NCBI GenBank assembly: GCA_022841915.1
Contig: JALHQN010000020.1
Span: 16,428 to 80,427, forward strand
Origin: Burkholderiales bacterium
Lineage (GTDB): Bacteria > Pseudomonadota > Gammaproteobacteria > Burkholderiales > WYBJ01
Direction of reading: 5' to 3'
DNA: 64,000 nt
Shown: positions 26,444 through 34,954 of the stretch, one piece after another
How the letters are laid out: each line of letters begins with the position of its first letter
How positions within the stretch are numbered: the first letter of the stretch is position 1
Notes under the pieces: generated by a model
The model's database searches: none
What the model saw: the letters and a program-made list of their open reading frames with translations, nothing else
What the model was told of the DNA's origin: nothing
Position numbers and translations under genes: made by a program

Positions 26444-27847
26444 ATGAAGGTCATCGTGCTCGGCGCCGGCCAGGTCGGCTCCACGGTGGCCGAGAGCCTC
26501 GTCTCGGAAGCCAACGACATCACCGTCGTCGACACCAATGCGGGTCGCCTCGCGCAGTTGCAGGATCGCCTCGATCTGCGCACGGTCGTCGGCAATGCGA
26601 GTCACCCCTCGGTGTTGATCCGCGCCGGCATCGAGGATGCCGACATGCTCGTGGCCGTCACGCAGAGCGACGAAACCAACCTGGTCGCCTGCAAGCTCGC
26701 GCGCAGGCTGTTCAACACGCCGACCCGCATCGCCCGAATTCGCGCCACCGATTACCTGGACCATCCGGAGATCTTCGACGACGACAACTTCGCGGTCGAC
26801 CTGGCGATCTGTCCCGAGCAGATCCTCACCGACTACATCGTCAAGCTGATCGAGTTTCCCGAAACGCTGCAAGTGCTCGAGTTCGCGGGCGGCCGCGTCT
26901 CGCTGGTCGCGGTGCTCGCCTTCCACGGCGGCCCCCTGGTGGGCCAGCAACTGCAGGAGATCCGCCGCCACATGCCGCACATCAACACGCGCGTGGCGGC
27001 GATCTTCCGGCGGGACAGCCCGATCATCCCCGAGGGCAACACCGTGATCGAGGCCGGCGACGAGGTCTTCTTTCTCGCCGCCCGCGAGCACATCCGCGAT
27101 GTCCTGCGCGAATTGCGGCGCATGGACAAGCCGGTCCGGCGCGTCATGATCGGCGGCGGCGGCAATATCGGCCGCCGACTGGCGAACGCGCTCGAAGAGC
27201 GCTATCAGGTCAAGATCATCGAGTACAACAAGGCCGGGGCGGAGCGCCTGGCTTCCGATCTGAACAGCACGCTGGTGATCTCGGGCGACGTCACCGACGA
27301 AGAATTGCTCGAGTCCGAGAACGTCGACGAGATGGACGTCTTCTGTGCCGTCACCAACGACGACGAGAACAACATCATGTCCTCGCTGCTCGCCAAGCGC
27401 CTGGGCGCGCGGCGAGCCATCGCGCTCATCAACCGCAGCTCCTACGTCGATCTGGTGCAAGCGGGGCAGATCGACATCGCCATCTCTCCCGCCCAGGCGA
27501 CGATCGGCAGTCTGCTCGCCCACGTGCGCCGCGGCGACTGCGTGGCCGTTCACTCGCTGCGCAGGGGCGCGGCCGAGGCGCTGGAACTGATCGCGCACGG
27601 CGATCGCAAGTCATCCAAAGTGGTGGGCCGCAAGGTCGAGGAGATCGATCTGCCCAAAGGCGCGACCATCGCAGCGATCGTGCGCAGCACGGTCACGAAG
27701 GCGGGCCATCCCGCCACCGACGAGGTCATCATCGCCCATCACGACACGTTGATACAGGCCGAAGACCATGTGATCGTGTTCGCCGTCACCAAGCGTATCG
27801 TGCCTCGCGTCGAAAAGCTGTTCCAAGTGGGCGTGGGGTTCCTCTGA
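26444..27847 (+). CDS. trkA: Trk system potassium uptake regulatory protein TrkA
   Basis: 467 residues. Peripheral membrane NAD(H)-binding subunit gating the TrkH potassium channel/transporter. It has two tandem RCK units: the first Rossmann motif is MKVIVLGAGQVGSTVAESL, the second is RRVMIGGGGNIGRRLANAL (about residue 232). Each is followed by an RCK_C domain (VGQQLQEIRRHMP and VGRKVEEIDLPKG). The length matches E. coli TrkA (458). The gene is 50 bases upstream of trkH, forming a trkAH operon. Confidence 0.96.
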   Translation: MKVIVLGAGQVGSTVAESLVSEANDITVVDTNAGRLAQLQDRLDLRTVVGNASHPSVLIRAGIEDADMLVAVTQSDETNLVACKLARRLFNTPTRIARIRATDYLDHPEIFDDDNFAVDLAICPEQILTDYIVKLIEFPETLQVLEFAGGRVSLVAVLAFHGGPLVGQQLQEIRRHMPHINTRVAAIFRRDSPIIPEGNTVIEAGDEVFFLAAREHIRDVLRELRRMDKPVRRVMIGGGGNIGRRLANALEERYQVKIIEYNKAGAERLASDLNSTLVISGDVTDEELLESENVDEMDVFCAVTNDDENNIMSSLLAKRLGARRAIALINRSSYVDLVQAGQIDIAISPAQATIGSLLAHVRRGDCVAVHSLRRGAAEALELIAHGDRKSSKVVGRKVEEIDLPKGATIAAIVRSTVTKAGHPATDEVIIAHHDTLIQAEDHVIVFAVTKRIVPRVEKLFQVGVGFL

Positions 27848-27897
27848 AAGCCGGCGTCTACTCCAGGCGCCGGCCCCGTCTGCCGCATTGCTGAACC

Positions 27898-29355
27898 GTG
27901 GCGACACTTCTCACCGTAGCGCCGCTACTCGGGCTCATCGCCATGTTCATGAGCCTGTCGCATCTGCTGCCCCTGGCCGTATCGATGACGCTGCAGGACG
28001 GCGCGTCCGGTGCGTTCATCCTCTCGATGACGATCAATTTCGCCACCGGCGGTGTGCTCTGGTTCGCCACTCGCCGCTTCAAGCGCGACCTGAAGCCGCG
28101 CGACGGCATCGCGCTGGTCATCGCGGTATGGGTGGGCGGGGCAGCATTTGCGACGGTTCCGCTGATGCTGTCGCTGCCGCAGCTTTCGTTCACCGATGCC
28201 TATTTCGAAGCCGTTTCCGGACTGACCGCGAGCGGCGGCACTGTCTTGGTCGGATTGGATCACCTGCCTGCCTCCCTCAACGTCTGGCGAGCCGAATTGC
28301 AGTGGCTCGGCGGAATGGGCGTGTTGGTACTGGCGGTGGCCATCCTGCCGCTGCTCGGCGTCGGCGGCCGGCAGGTGTTTCTGTCCGAGATTCCCGGGCC
28401 GATGAAGGACGCCCGCCTCACCCCGCGGATCACGGAAACAGCGAAGGTGCTTTGGACGGTCTACGCCGTCCTGACGTTGGCATGCATGCTTGCCTACAAG
28501 TTCGCGGGCATGGACTGGGTGGATGCGCTGATCCATGCCTTCACGACCATGGGCTTGGGCGGTTTCTCATCGTACGACGCCAGCATCGGTTACTTCGATT
28601 CACCGATGATCGAGTTGGTGGCCATCGTCTTCATGACGATCGCGGGCATCAATTTCGCCACCCATTTCGTCGCCTGGCACACGCGCAGTGCGACGGCCTA
28701 CCGGCGCGACTCGGAGGCTCTGACCTTCGTGTTCGTCCTGGTGGCCAGCATCATCCTCGTGGCCCTGTATCTGTGGGCGAACGGCACCTATACAGAGCTC
28801 TCGACAGCCGTCCGCCACGCAGCCTTCAACACAGTGTCGGTCGCAACGACGACAGGCTACTCGAACACGGACTACGCGCTATGGCCGTTCTTCGCGCCCC
28901 TGTGGATTCTCTTTCTGGGCAGCTTCGCCGCTTGCTCGGGCTCGACCGGGGGCGGCATCAAGATGATCCGCGCGATCATTTTGTACCGACAGATCTACCG
29001 GGACATGGTGCGCATGCTGCATCCGAGCGCCATCGTTCCGGTGAAGATCGCCGGCCAGGTCGTGCCCGGGCGTGTGATCGTCGCGGTGCTCGCGTTCTTC
29101 TTCGCCTGGATCGCGAGCCTGGTCGTCGGCACGCTGCTACTCACGGCGACCGGGCTGGACATCTTGACGGCGTTCTCCGCAGCTACCGCCTCGCTGTGCA
29201 ATATCGGTCCGGGGCTCGGGGCAGTCGGGCCTGCCGGCAACTTCGCCTCCCTCACCGATTCGCAGATATGGATTTGCACCGGCCTCATGCTGCTCGGGCG
29301 GCTGGAACTCTTCACCGTGCTGGTGTTCTTCACGCCCGCCTTCTGGCGCAAATAG
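27898..29355 (+). CDS. trkH: Trk system potassium transporter TrkH
   Basis: 485 residues, GTG start at 27898. Integral inner-membrane potassium uptake channel of the SKT superfamily. Four selectivity-filter loops can be read: SGLTASGGTV, FTTMGLGGFSSYD, SVATTTGYSNTDYA and SLCNIGPGLGAVG. The third contains the intramembrane gating region LGSFAACSGSTGGGIKM downstream. About ten to twelve membrane segments. Its stop (TAG 29353-29355) directly abuts the stop of the convergent photolyase gene with no base between, leaving no room for a private terminator. Confidence 0.95.
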   Translation: MATLLTVAPLLGLIAMFMSLSHLLPLAVSMTLQDGASGAFILSMTINFATGGVLWFATRRFKRDLKPRDGIALVIAVWVGGAAFATVPLMLSLPQLSFTDAYFEAVSGLTASGGTVLVGLDHLPASLNVWRAELQWLGGMGVLVLAVAILPLLGVGGRQVFLSEIPGPMKDARLTPRITETAKVLWTVYAVLTLACMLAYKFAGMDWVDALIHAFTTMGLGGFSSYDASIGYFDSPMIELVAIVFMTIAGINFATHFVAWHTRSATAYRRDSEALTFVFVLVASIILVALYLWANGTYTELSTAVRHAAFNTVSVATTTGYSNTDYALWPFFAPLWILFLGSFAACSGSTGGGIKMIRAIILYRQIYRDMVRMLHPSAIVPVKIAGQVVPGRVIVAVLAFFFAWIASLVVGTLLLTATGLDILTAFSAATASLCNIGPGLGAVGPAGNFASLTDSQIWICTGLMLLGRLELFTVLVFFTPAFWRK

Positions 29356-30783
29356 TCAGCCCAACTTCATCCGTCCGTAGAGCTCGAGGGCGATCTTGCG
29401 GGCCTCGGCATGATCCACCACGGGCCGGGGATAGTTTTCGCCCAAGCTCACCCCAGCCTGTCGCAGTTCCTCCGCGGTCATCTTCCACGGCGCGTGGATG
29501 TGCCGATCCGGGACGCGCGCGAGTTCCGGCACGTACCGACGGATGAACGCACCCTTGGGATCGAACTTCTCCGACTGGGTGACCGGGTTGAAGATGCGGA
29601 AATAGGGCTGCGCGTCGCAGCCCGTGGATGCCGACCACTGCCACCCGCCATTGTTCGATGCCAGGTCGTAGTCGTTCAGATGCTGCGCGAAATATCGCTC
29701 GCCCCAGCGCCAGTCGACATGCAGATCCTTCACCAGAAAGGACGCGGCAACCATGCGCAGCCGATTGTGCATGTAGCCCGCGAGATTGAGCTGGCGCATG
29801 GCGGCGTCGACCAGCGGATAGCCCGTCCGGCCCTCGCACCAGGCTTGGAACAGCGCACGGTCGTTGGGGAAGGGAATGGCATCGAGTTCCTGCTTGAACG
29901 CATGCGTCACGACCCGCGGATGGTAATGCAGGATCATGAAATAGAAATCGCGCCAGATGAGCTCGTGGAGCCACGTGCGCGCACCCTCGCTGGTGCGCGC
30001 GGCCGCCAGCGCGACCAGCCGGCGGACAGAGACAGTGCCAAAGCGCAGGTGCACCGAGAGGTAGGACGGGCCGCGTACCGCAGGAAAATCGCGTCGCTCG
30101 CGATAGGCGTCGATGCGCTGCAGGAAATCCTCCAGCAGTTTCTCCGCCCCCTGCGCACCCGGCGGAATTCCGATCCGGTCGAGGTTCGTCTGCTCGAATC
30201 CCAGCGCGCTCAATGCGGGCACCTCCTGGGCCGCCGCAGGCGCCAGCGCTGCCAGATACTTCTCCACCGGATACGCTTGATGAAAGAAGGGAACCAACCG
30301 CTTGAGCCAGGCGTCCCGGTACGGGGAGTACACGGAAAACGGCTTGCCGGCGCCTGTCAGTACCTCGTCCTTCTCGAAGATGACCTGATCCTTGCGCGTG
30401 CGAAACGCGACGCCTCGTGCGGCTAATGCACGAGCCACGGCGGTATCGCGGGCGACCGCCTCGGGCTCGTAGTCGTGGTTCGCGAACACGGCGTCGACGC
30501 CTAGCTTGGCCGCCAGCCGCGGAATCTCTTCGCACGCGCGCCCATGCAGCGTCAGGAGCGTGCTGCCGACCGCGATCAGCGCCTCGTTCAGTTGCACTGC
30601 GCTTGCGCGGATGAACTCGACGCGCCGGTCGGCACGAGACGGCAACCGGTCGAGAATATCGGTGTCGAAGACGAACACGCACCAGACACGGCGACTCGAT
30701 TTGAGCGCAGCGTGCAGGGCGGCGTTATCGGACAGGCGCAGATCGCGCCGGAACCAGAACAATGCGCAGCTTGATTGGGTCAT
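29356..30783 (-). CDS. phrB: Deoxyribodipyrimidine photo-lyase (cryptochrome/photolyase family)
   Basis: 475 residues from ATG 30783 (MTQSSCALFWFRRDLRL). Light-driven repair of cyclobutane pyrimidine dimers. The N-terminal alpha/beta antenna domain starts with LFWFRRDLRLSDNAAL. The C-terminal FAD domain carries TSEGARTWLHELIWRDFYFMI, the WCEGRTGYPLVDAAMRQL signature, and DYDLASNNGGWQWSASTGCD with FNPVTQSEKFDP, all typical of class I CPD photolyases. The track's 30849 start adds residues with no homology. Convergent and abutting with trkH. Confidence 0.94.
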   Translation of the reverse strand: MTQSSCALFWFRRDLRLSDNAALHAALKSSRRVWCVFVFDTDILDRLPSRADRRVEFIRASAVQLNEALIAVGSTLLTLHGRACEEIPRLAAKLGVDAVFANHDYEPEAVARDTAVARALAARGVAFRTRKDQVIFEKDEVLTGAGKPFSVYSPYRDAWLKRLVPFFHQAYPVEKYLAALAPAAAQEVPALSALGFEQTNLDRIGIPPGAQGAEKLLEDFLQRIDAYRERRDFPAVRGPSYLSVHLRFGTVSVRRLVALAAARTSEGARTWLHELIWRDFYFMILHYHPRVVTHAFKQELDAIPFPNDRALFQAWCEGRTGYPLVDAAMRQLNLAGYMHNRLRMVAASFLVKDLHVDWRWGERYFAQHLNDYDLASNNGGWQWSASTGCDAQPYFRIFNPVTQSEKFDPKGAFIRRYVPELARVPDRHIHAPWKMTAEELRQAGVSLGENYPRPVVDHAEARKIALELYGRMKLG

Positions 30784-30836
30784 CGGGCTCGACTCGTGAT
30801 CCCGCGATCCGACACGAATCGAGGCGGAGGGTTTCA

Positions 30837-30865
30837 TTGTGAAGGGCATGCGAGGCGTTTACAAT
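30837..30865 (+). promoter_or_regulatory. Sigma-70 promoter for yqgE-ruvX-pyrR
   Basis: TTGTGA at 30837-30842, a 17-base spacer, and TACAAT at 30860-30865 make a near-consensus pair. The expected start point is around 30872, which is the first base of the first candidate yqgE ATG. Translation would then be leaderless from 30872, or use ATG 30881 with almost no leader. This promoter could drive the pyrimidine genes downstream. Confidence 0.5.
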
Positions 30866-30871
30866 CGATCC

Positions 30872-31432
30872 ATGGGCACCATGAACCTGACCGATCATTT
30901 CTTGATCGCCATGCCAAACATGGTCGACCCGCATTTCTCCCGTACCCTCACCTATGTGTGCGAGCACAACGACCAGGGCGCGCTCGGTCTGGTGGTGAAC
31001 CGTCCGCTGGACATGACGCTATCCGCACTGCTCTCTCAGGTCGACGTGTCGCATGCCGCGCCCATGCTGCAGAAGATGCCCGTCCATTTCGGCGGCCCGG
31101 TCCAGGTCGACCGCGGTTTCGTTCTGCACCAGCCGGTGGGCGAATGGCAGTCGACCCTGGCGGTCAACGGGCGGATCGGGCTTACCACCTCCAAAGACGT
31201 TCTGGTCGCCGTCGGCAACGGCGAAGGGCCCGCCAAGCTGTTGGTCACCCTCGGTTACGCCGGATGGGCGCCCGGGCAACTGGAAAACGAGCTGGCGCAG
31301 AACGCATGGCTGACGGTTCAGGCCGCGCCCGAGGTGATCTTCGATCTCCCGTGCGAAGAGCGTCTCCCAGCCGCCATGCAGTTGCTCGGCATCGATTTCG
31401 CTCGCTTGTCCGAGCAGGTCGGGCATGCCTGA
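30872..31432 (+). CDS. yqgE: YqgE/AlgH family protein
   Basis: 186 residues from ATG 30872 ([10 protein letters not shown]); ATG 30881 is a close alternative. The DUF179 family pattern is clear: [54 protein letters not shown], and [16 protein letters not shown]. The biochemical role is unknown; the Pseudomonas AlgH name came from alginate regulation. It heads the conserved gene order yqgE-ruvX-pyrR-pyrB-pyrC'. A good sigma-70 promoter lies directly upstream, and the track start 30839 falls inside that promoter, which argues against it. Confidence 0.92.
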   Translation: MGTMNLTDHFLIAMPNMVDPHFSRTLTYVCEHNDQGALGLVVNRPLDMTLSALLSQVDVSHAAPMLQKMPVHFGGPVQVDRGFVLHQPVGEWQSTLAVNGRIGLTTSKDVLVAVGNGEGPAKLLVTLGYAGWAPGQLENELAQNAWLTVQAAPEVIFDLPCEERLPAAMQLLGIDFARLSEQVGHA

Positions 31433-31465
31433 CCGAGCGCGCGGCGACGAGGGCGAGGGGCCACG

Positions 31466-31993
31466 GTGATCAGCGAACCCCAGGGTGCGATTGACGTGAC
31501 AGCGCAGATGGCATCCTCCTCGCCCGCGCCCCGCGCCCCCGGCAGCGAAGTTCGCAGCGGCACCGTGCTTGCCTTCGACTTCGGCACCCGACGCATCGGC
31601 GTCGCCATGGGCACCCTCGAACTCGCCATGGCCCATCCGCTCGCCGCTATTCAGTACGACGACAACCAACGGCGCTTCGCCGCTATCTCCACCCTCGTGG
31701 AAGAATGGCAGCCCGTGCGCTTCATCGTGGGGTGTCCGGGCGTCTCCGACGATACGCCGCATTCCCTCGCGCCTGCCATACAACGTTTCGCACGCCGACT
31801 GCGCGCCAGGTTCGCGCTGCCGGTCGATCTGGTGGAGGAAGCGCTGTCGTCCTGGGCTGCAAGCCGACGCCTGAGCGAAGCCGGAATCCCCGCGCGAGAA
31901 CAAAAGCAGCGCATCGATTCGATGGCAGCGTGCGTGATCCTGGAATCCTGGTTCGCAACTGCAGATCGTCATTTGGCCGGTACAAATTCATGA
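31466..31993 (+). CDS. ruvX: Holliday junction resolvase-like protein RuvX/YqgF (pre-16S rRNA nuclease)
   Basis: 175 residues, GTG start at 31466 preceded by GAGGGG. RNase-H-like fold: VLAFDFGTRRIGVAMG carries the first catalytic Asp, VRFIVGCPG is the second core strand, VDLVEEALSSWAASRRL supplies the acidic residue, and RIDSMAACVILESWF is the last Asp helix. E. coli YqgF is required for 5'-end maturation of 16S rRNA. A ~30-residue N-terminal extension is unusual but starts with a plausible ribosome site. The stop overlaps pyrR by 4 bases (ATGA). Confidence 0.92.
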   Translation: MISEPQGAIDVTAQMASSSPAPRAPGSEVRSGTVLAFDFGTRRIGVAMGTLELAMAHPLAAIQYDDNQRRFAAISTLVEEWQPVRFIVGCPGVSDDTPHSLAPAIQRFARRLRARFALPVDLVEEALSSWAASRRLSEAGIPAREQKQRIDSMAACVILESWFATADRHLAGTNS

Positions 31994-32517
31994 TACTGAC
32001 GGCACAAACACTGCCCGACGCCGAAGCGCTGCTCGCCGAACTCTTGCGACAGATCGCGCCCACCGTCGGCAAGAACACGGCATTGATCGGCATCCGCACC
32101 GGCGGCGTATGGATCGCCGAGCGCCTGCACAAGGCACTCGGCCTGAACATCGCCCTGGGCACGCTGGACGTGAGTTTCTACCGAGACGACTTCGAGCAGC
32201 GCGGTCTTTCCTCGCAGGTTCGCCCTTCGACGATTCCTTTCTCGGTCGACGAACAGGACCTCATTCTGGTCGACGACGTCCTCTACACCGGGCGCACGAT
32301 ACGCGCGGCCATGAACGAGCTTTTCGACTACGGCCGGCCAGCGAGCATCCGGCTGGCGACGTTGATCGACCGGGGCGGACGCGAACTGCCGATCGCGGCT
32401 CAATACGTCGGCGCGACGCTGGACGTCGCGCCCAACCGAAACATCGAACTGCAGCGCACGGACGACGGGCGACTTTCGCTCGTGCTCAGGGAAGACACGA
32501 AAGCGGCAGGACACTAA
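31990..32517 (+). CDS. pyrR: Bifunctional pyr operon regulator / uracil phosphoribosyltransferase PyrR
   Basis: 175 residues from ATG 31990, overlapping ruvX by 4 bases (the track's 270-residue ORF reads back through ruvX). The PRPP-binding signature [18 protein letters not shown] is diagnostic of type I phosphoribosyltransferases. [22 protein letters not shown] and [16 protein letters not shown] are typical PyrR segments. In Gram-positives PyrR binds pyr mRNA; in pseudomonads it is encoded before pyrB and influences pyr expression. I saw no obvious anti-terminator stem in the 136 bases before pyrB. Confidence 0.94.
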   Translation: MILTAQTLPDAEALLAELLRQIAPTVGKNTALIGIRTGGVWIAERLHKALGLNIALGTLDVSFYRDDFEQRGLSSQVRPSTIPFSVDEQDLILVDDVLYTGRTIRAAMNELFDYGRPASIRLATLIDRGGRELPIAAQYVGATLDVAPNRNIELQRTDDGRLSLVLREDTKAAGH

Positions 32518-32653
32518 GGGGCGCCGAAACAGCGGCCCACGATGGCAGGGTCTGCGCAGCGGCGGTCTCGAATCGAATCGGAGCATCGATGCGATTCGCG
32601 CCGCGGGCAGACCGATGGGAGATCCGGACTCGTCCGACGAAAACAACGAAAGC

Positions 32654-33604
32654 ATGACAGCCAACCCTCAACTGAACCGCAATGGAGAGCTGACGCATCT
32701 GCTCTCCATCGAAGGGCTACCGGCCTCCATCCTGTGGCAAATCCTCGATACCGCCCGCTCTTTCGTGAGCATCGGCGAACGGGAAGTGAAGAAGGTGCCC
32801 TTGCTGCGAGGCAAGAGCGTCTTCAATCTCTTCTTCGAGGCCAGCACACGAACCCGCACGACCTTCGAGATTGCCGCCAAGCGCCTGTCGGCGGACGTCA
32901 TCAACCTGAACATCGCCACCTCGTCGCAGAACAAGGGCGAGCGGCTGCTCGACACCGTCGACAACCTGGCGGCCATGAACGCCGACATGTTCATCGTCCG
33001 GCATGCCCAGAGCGGCGCGGCGCACTTCATCGCCAGGCACGTATCGCCCAACATTCACGTCATCAATGCGGGCGACGGGCGCCACGAGCACCCCACCCAA
33101 GGCCTGCTCGACGTATTCACCATCCGGCACTACAAGCATGATTTCTCGAAGCTGCGCGTCGCGATCGTCGGTGACGTGCTGCATTCGCGGGTCGCGCGCT
33201 CGCAAATCCATGCGCTGTCGATACTCGGCTGCCCGGAGATTCGCGCCATCGGGCCGCGCACTTTGCTGCCCCGGGAAATCCAGGGCCTGGGCGTGCACGT
33301 CTACCATGACATGCACGAGGGCTTGAAGGACGTCGATGTCGTGACGATGCTGAGGTTGCAGAACGAGCGCATGCAGGGGCCCCTGCTGCCCTCGCCACAG
33401 GAGTTCTTCAAGAACTACGGCCTCACGCCGGAGAAGCTGGCGCGGGCGCGGCCCGATGCGATCGTGCTGCATCCCGGGCCGATGAATCGAGGGGTCGAGA
33501 TCGATTCCAGCGTGGCCGACGGAACGCAATCGGTCATCCTGCCCCAGGTCACGTTCGGAATCGCCGTCCGCATGGCGGTGATGTCCATCCTCGCCGGCAA
33601 CTGA
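32654..33604 (+). CDS. pyrB: Aspartate carbamoyltransferase catalytic subunit
   Basis: 316 residues from ATG 32654; ATG 32615 would add 13 residues. Condenses carbamoyl phosphate with aspartate in pyrimidine synthesis. Carbamoyl-phosphate motif [13 protein letters not shown], the lysine-bearing 80s-type loop [42 protein letters not shown], and [11 protein letters not shown]. The following gene is a pseudo-dihydroorotase, so the enzyme is expected to form the dodecameric PyrB-PyrC' complex known from Pseudomonas rather than the PyrB-PyrI complex. The first part of the upstream gap holds no gene. Confidence 0.96.
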   Translation: MTANPQLNRNGELTHLLSIEGLPASILWQILDTARSFVSIGEREVKKVPLLRGKSVFNLFFEASTRTRTTFEIAAKRLSADVINLNIATSSQNKGERLLDTVDNLAAMNADMFIVRHAQSGAAHFIARHVSPNIHVINAGDGRHEHPTQGLLDVFTIRHYKHDFSKLRVAIVGDVLHSRVARSQIHALSILGCPEIRAIGPRTLLPREIQGLGVHVYHDMHEGLKDVDVVTMLRLQNERMQGPLLPSPQEFFKNYGLTPEKLARARPDAIVLHPGPMNRGVEIDSSVADGTQSVILPQVTFGIAVRMAVMSILAGN

Positions 33605-33614
33605 GACGCGCGCA

Positions 33615-34889
33615 ATGAAGATATTGATACACGGCGGTAGAGTCGTCGACCCGACCAGCGGGCTCGATCGCATCCAGGATCTATGCATTGCCGAGGGCAG
33701 GATCGCCGCCGTCGGCAGCATCCCGGACGGCTTCCACCCGGACAGAAAAATCAACGCCTCGGGGATGATCGTCTGTCCCGGCCTGGTCGACCTCGCCGTG
33801 CGCCTGCGTGAACCGGGCTACGAGCACATCGCCACGCTCGAGTCGGAGATGAGCGCTGCGGTCGCCGGCGGCGTCACGAGCCTCGCCTGCCTGCCGGACA
33901 CCGACCCGCCCTTGGACGAGCCGGGCCTGGTCGAGATGCTGAAGCATCGGGCGCGGCAGTTGAATCAGGCGAGAGTCTATCCGCTCGGAGCGCTTACCCA
34001 AGGGCTGCGCGGCGAGCGTCTGACCGAGATGGCGGAGCTGACCGAAGCCGGCTGCATCGCCTTCACTCAGGCCGATGCGCCGATCGTGGATACCGCCGTG
34101 CTTCTGAGCGCGCTGGATTACGCATCGACGTTCGGATACCAGGTATGGCTGCGCCCGCAGGAGCACTTCCTGGCACGCAATGGCGTCGCGCACGAAGGTC
34201 AGGTTGCCACCCGGCTCGGCCTCGGCGGCATCCCCGTGTCCGCGGAAACCATCGCCATAGCGACGGTCGTAAACCTCATGCGCAATACCGAAGCCCGGGT
34301 CCACCTGTGCCGGCTGTCCAGTGCCGCCGGGGTCGCGATGGTGAGAGAAGCGCGCGCCCAAGGCCTCAAGCTCACCTGCGACATTTCGATCCATCATCTG
34401 CATCTGTCGGAGATGGACATCGGCTATTACGACTCCAACTGCCACCTGCAGCCGCCGTTGCGAGGTCAACGTGATCGCGACGCCCTGCGCGCGGCGTTGC
34501 TCGACGGAACCATCGACGCCTTGTGTTCCGACCATACCCCGGTCGATGAAGACGCCAAGCAACTGCCGTTCGCCGAATCCGATGCCGGCGCCACCGGCCT
34601 GGAACTGCTGCTGCCGCTGGCGCTCAAATGGGGGGACGAGACTGGAACACCGCTTGCGCAGACACTCGCGCGCGTGACCTGCGACCCCGCCAGAATCCTC
34701 GGCATCGACGCCGGCAACCTTGCCATCGGCAGGGCAGCCGACCTTTGCCTGTTCGACGCCGAGCGTTACTGGAAGGTCGACGCGCAGTCGCTGAAGAGCA
34801 TGGGCAAGAACACGCCCTACTTCCGCATGGAACTGCGCGGACGCGTATGTTTCACTCTCGTCGAAGGGCAGGTCGTCTACGAGCTTTGA
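33615..34889 (+). CDS. pyrC': Dihydroorotase-like PyrC' (pseudo-DHOase partner of aspartate carbamoyltransferase)
   Basis: 424 residues. Amidohydrolase-fold protein of dihydroorotase type I: PGLVDLAVRLREPGYEH occupies the place of the metal-binding DxHxHLREPG motif. Both metal-ligand histidines are replaced (VDLAVRLREPG), so the binuclear zinc centre cannot form normally. Other family features remain (SDHTPVDED, GRAADLCLFD). This matches the non-catalytic PyrC' that pseudomonads need for assembly of active PyrB; a catalytic pyrC should be elsewhere in the genome. It starts 10 bases after pyrB, consistent with an operon. Confidence 0.93.
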   Translation: MKILIHGGRVVDPTSGLDRIQDLCIAEGRIAAVGSIPDGFHPDRKINASGMIVCPGLVDLAVRLREPGYEHIATLESEMSAAVAGGVTSLACLPDTDPPLDEPGLVEMLKHRARQLNQARVYPLGALTQGLRGERLTEMAELTEAGCIAFTQADAPIVDTAVLLSALDYASTFGYQVWLRPQEHFLARNGVAHEGQVATRLGLGGIPVSAETIAIATVVNLMRNTEARVHLCRLSSAAGVAMVREARAQGLKLTCDISIHHLHLSEMDIGYYDSNCHLQPPLRGQRDRDALRAALLDGTIDALCSDHTPVDEDAKQLPFAESDAGATGLELLLPLALKWGDETGTPLAQTLARVTCDPARILGIDAGNLAIGRAADLCLFDAERYWKVDAQSLKSMGKNTPYFRMELRGRVCFTLVEGQVVYEL

Positions 34890-34954
34890 GCCTCGATGCG
34901 CTCACGTGCGACGGCCGCTGCGTGTCTGTCGTTGCTGTCCACGAAAGGTAAGGA

